DNA from: DATLEX01 sp035525045
GTDB taxonomy: Bacteria; Acidobacteriota; Thermoanaerobaculia; Gp7-AA8
Reading direction: 5' to 3'
Assembly (NCBI GenBank): GCA_035525045.1
Contig: DATLEX010000170.1
Span: 1 to 6,850 of the forward strand
Length of the DNA: 6,850 nt
Shown here one piece after another: positions 6,042 to 6,850 of the stretch (within the stretch, counting starts at the first letter, position 1; each line of letters starts with the position of its first letter). The translations under genes and the position numbers were made by a program. A model generated the notes under the pieces. It was not told the DNA's origin. It made no database searches and saw only the letters and a list, made by a program, of their open reading frames with translations.

Positions 6042-6476
6042 TTAGTGCAATTTGGGGCAGTTGACGAAGACCACGAAGGCCGCCAGCACTGCCGCGACGG
6101 CGAGGGAGGTGAAGACACGCTTCCTGGCCCGGCGCGTCGTCTCCTCCTGCCACTCGGCGTGCACGGCGGCACGCGCGTCCGCCGCACCGCGGCGGAGCGG
6201 AGGCGGCTCCGCGAGCGTCTCGGCGCACTTCGTTTCGAGCCACCGCTGCAGGGGGAGCTCGGCGCGCCAGCCGTCGAGCTGCCGCACGGCCCGTCGCAGC
6301 GTCACCTCGACGACGGCCGTCGCCGCGGGCGCGTCACCGCCGGCCCGCCCGATGGCAAAATCGAGCAGGGGCTCGAAGCTCGTCTCGAAGAAGCGGGAGA
6401 AGGCCTCCTCATCGCCGCGGAGAAGCCGCGAAACGAGGATACGATCGTCCACATCGGCGCTCATCAGGCGCAGCAT
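6042..6476 (-). CDS. Sigma-70 region-2-like protein with C-terminal membrane anchor, region 4 missing
   Basis: The protein is 144 residues. Residues 10-90 align by eye with ECF sigma factor region 2: the opening DDRILVSRLLRGDEEAFSRFFETSFEPLLDF-like segment, a helix VVEVTLRRAVRQLDGWR matching the 'QETFLRAWR' helix, and LQRWLETKCAETLA matching the 'TWLYRIARN' helix. The match is degenerate: the acidic DAED-type linker is replaced by APAAT, and the RIARN promoter-melting segment by TKCAET. Region 4 is absent. Residues 95-120 are charged (ending RRARKR), then residues 121-138 (VFTSLAVAAVLAAFVVFV) form a transmembrane helix with six residues after it. This predicts a tail-anchored protein with the sigma-like domain in the cytoplasm. 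It is 27 bases upstream of the Mo-hydroxylase genes and probably co-transcribed. The ATG at 6476 could be replaced by one at 6464; neither has a clear ribosome binding site. A role as regulator or membrane tether is inference. Confidence 0.7.
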   Translation of the reverse strand: MLRLMSADVDDRILVSRLLRGDEEAFSRFFETSFEPLLDFAIGRAGGDAPAATAVVEVTLRRAVRQLDGWRAELPLQRWLETKCAETLAEPPPLRRGAADARAAVHAEWQEETTRRARKRVFTSLAVAAVLAAFVVFVNCPKLH

Positions 6477-6488
6477 ATCGTTGATCTC

Positions 6489-6497
6489 GAGGAGGTT
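6489..6497 (+). promoter_or_regulatory. Ribosome binding site of the OsmC-family gene
   Basis: GAGGAGGTT ends five bases before the ATG at 6503. It takes up much of the 26-base gap between two divergent starts, so the promoter of each gene must lie partly or wholly within the coding region of the other. Confidence 0.78.
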
Positions 6498-6502
6498 GGA
6501 CC

Positions 6503-6850
6503 ATGGCCACCACGTCCGTCAGTCTCCACGCCCGCGGATCGTTCAGGACGGAAGTCCAGGCGGGCTCGCACCGCTTCACCATGGACGAGCCGGAGAGTGC
6601 CGGGGGCGAGGGCCTCGGCCCCACGCCGTACGACATGCTCTCCGCGGCCCTCGGCGGCTGCACGGCCATGACCCTGCACTTCTACGCGAAGCGCGAGGGG
6701 CTGCCGCTGGAGGGGGTCGACCTCACCGTCTCGCACGACCGCCAGCACGCGAAGGACTGCGCCGACTGCATGAGCAAGAGCGGGTACATCCACCGGTTCC
6801 GGGTCGAGATCCGCCTGCACGGAGATTTGAGCGGCGAGCAGCGGGAGACG
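6503..6850 (+). CDS. OsmC-family protein (3' partial)
   Basis: The frame opens at ATG 6503 and is still open at the window end, giving 116 residues of a family usually about 135-145 long. The region GLGPTPYDMLSAALGGCTAM is the hallmark of OsmC/Ohr proteins. C53 sits where the peroxidatic Cys of thiol-dependent organic hydroperoxide reductases lies. Later segments LPLEGVDLTVSHDRQH and KDCADC (C86, C89) match the YhfA-like branch of OsmC proteins, in which an extra Cys pair is common. The segment carrying the resolving Cys in true OsmC/Ohr would lie near or past the edge, so peroxidase activity cannot be judged. It is cytoplasmic with no signal. It is divergent from the sigma-like/Mo-hydroxylase operon with only 26 bases between starts and has a strong GAGGAGG ribosome binding site. 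A detoxifying role is family inference. Confidence 0.92.
   Translation, partial: MATTSVSLHARGSFRTEVQAGSHRFTMDEPESAGGEGLGPTPYDMLSAALGGCTAMTLHFYAKREGLPLEGVDLTVSHDRQHAKDCADCMSKSGYIHRFRVEIRLHGDLSGEQRET

Noticed and set aside
5542..6243. N-terminal extension of the Mo subunit to 926 residues
   Set aside because: The extension is a shadow of the [2Fe-2S] gene. The Tat signal and the ATGA overlap place the start at 5541.
5595..6671. 358-codon plus-strand frame across the sigma-like gene
   Set aside because: It is antisense to two genes with recognisable domains and contains no motif of its own.

Overview
The window is high-GC bacterial DNA, densely coded, with no interval above 100 bases lacking a gene. 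The best taxonomic hint is the start of a protein kinase (SGTRLGPYEIVAPIGAGGMG). This is the style of the large kinase/beta-propeller proteins abundant in Acidobacteriota and some related soil phyla. I infer an acidobacterium or similar soil or sediment organism, with moderate confidence. I see no rRNA, tRNA, CRISPR array, insertion sequence or phage gene.

Layout. A plus-strand gene enters from the left and ends at 346; only its charged coiled-coil tail is visible. It converges on a minus-strand block covering 359-6476. In transcription order (right to left) that block holds: (1) a sigma-70 region-2-like protein whose DNA-binding C-terminus is replaced by a transmembrane tail, 6042-6476; (2) a two-cluster [2Fe-2S] subunit, 5538-6014; (3) a Tat-exported molybdopterin-binding subunit of the isoquinoline 1-oxidoreductase (IorB) type, 3463-5541; (4) a Phd/YefM-type antitoxin and a PIN-domain (VapC) toxin, 2743-3413, behind a doubled palindrome; (5) a kinase gene cut down to its N-lobe and joined in frame to what looks like the last strands of a beta-propeller, 2184-2675; (6) a Tat-exported formylglycine sulfatase, 715-2187; (7) a small one-helix membrane protein, 359-652. 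A plus-strand OsmC-family gene starts 26 bases from the sigma-like gene in divergent orientation and runs off the right edge.

How they work together. Four pairs are tightly packed. [2Fe-2S]/Mo subunits, antitoxin/toxin and kinase remnant/sulfatase each overlap by 4 bases (ATGA or GTGA), which indicates translational coupling; the sigma-like gene is 27 bases from the [2Fe-2S] gene. The Mo hydroxylase would pass electrons from substrate through two [2Fe-2S] clusters to an unknown acceptor, since no FAD subunit or cytochrome c is visible. The sulfatase is probably exported after cytoplasmic formylglycine formation by an enzyme encoded elsewhere. The toxin-antitoxin pair looks like a self-contained module between the two enzyme units.

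The two most unusual items are the kinase N-lobe/propeller-tail fusion and the tail-anchored sigma-region-2-like protein heading the Mo-hydroxylase operon.
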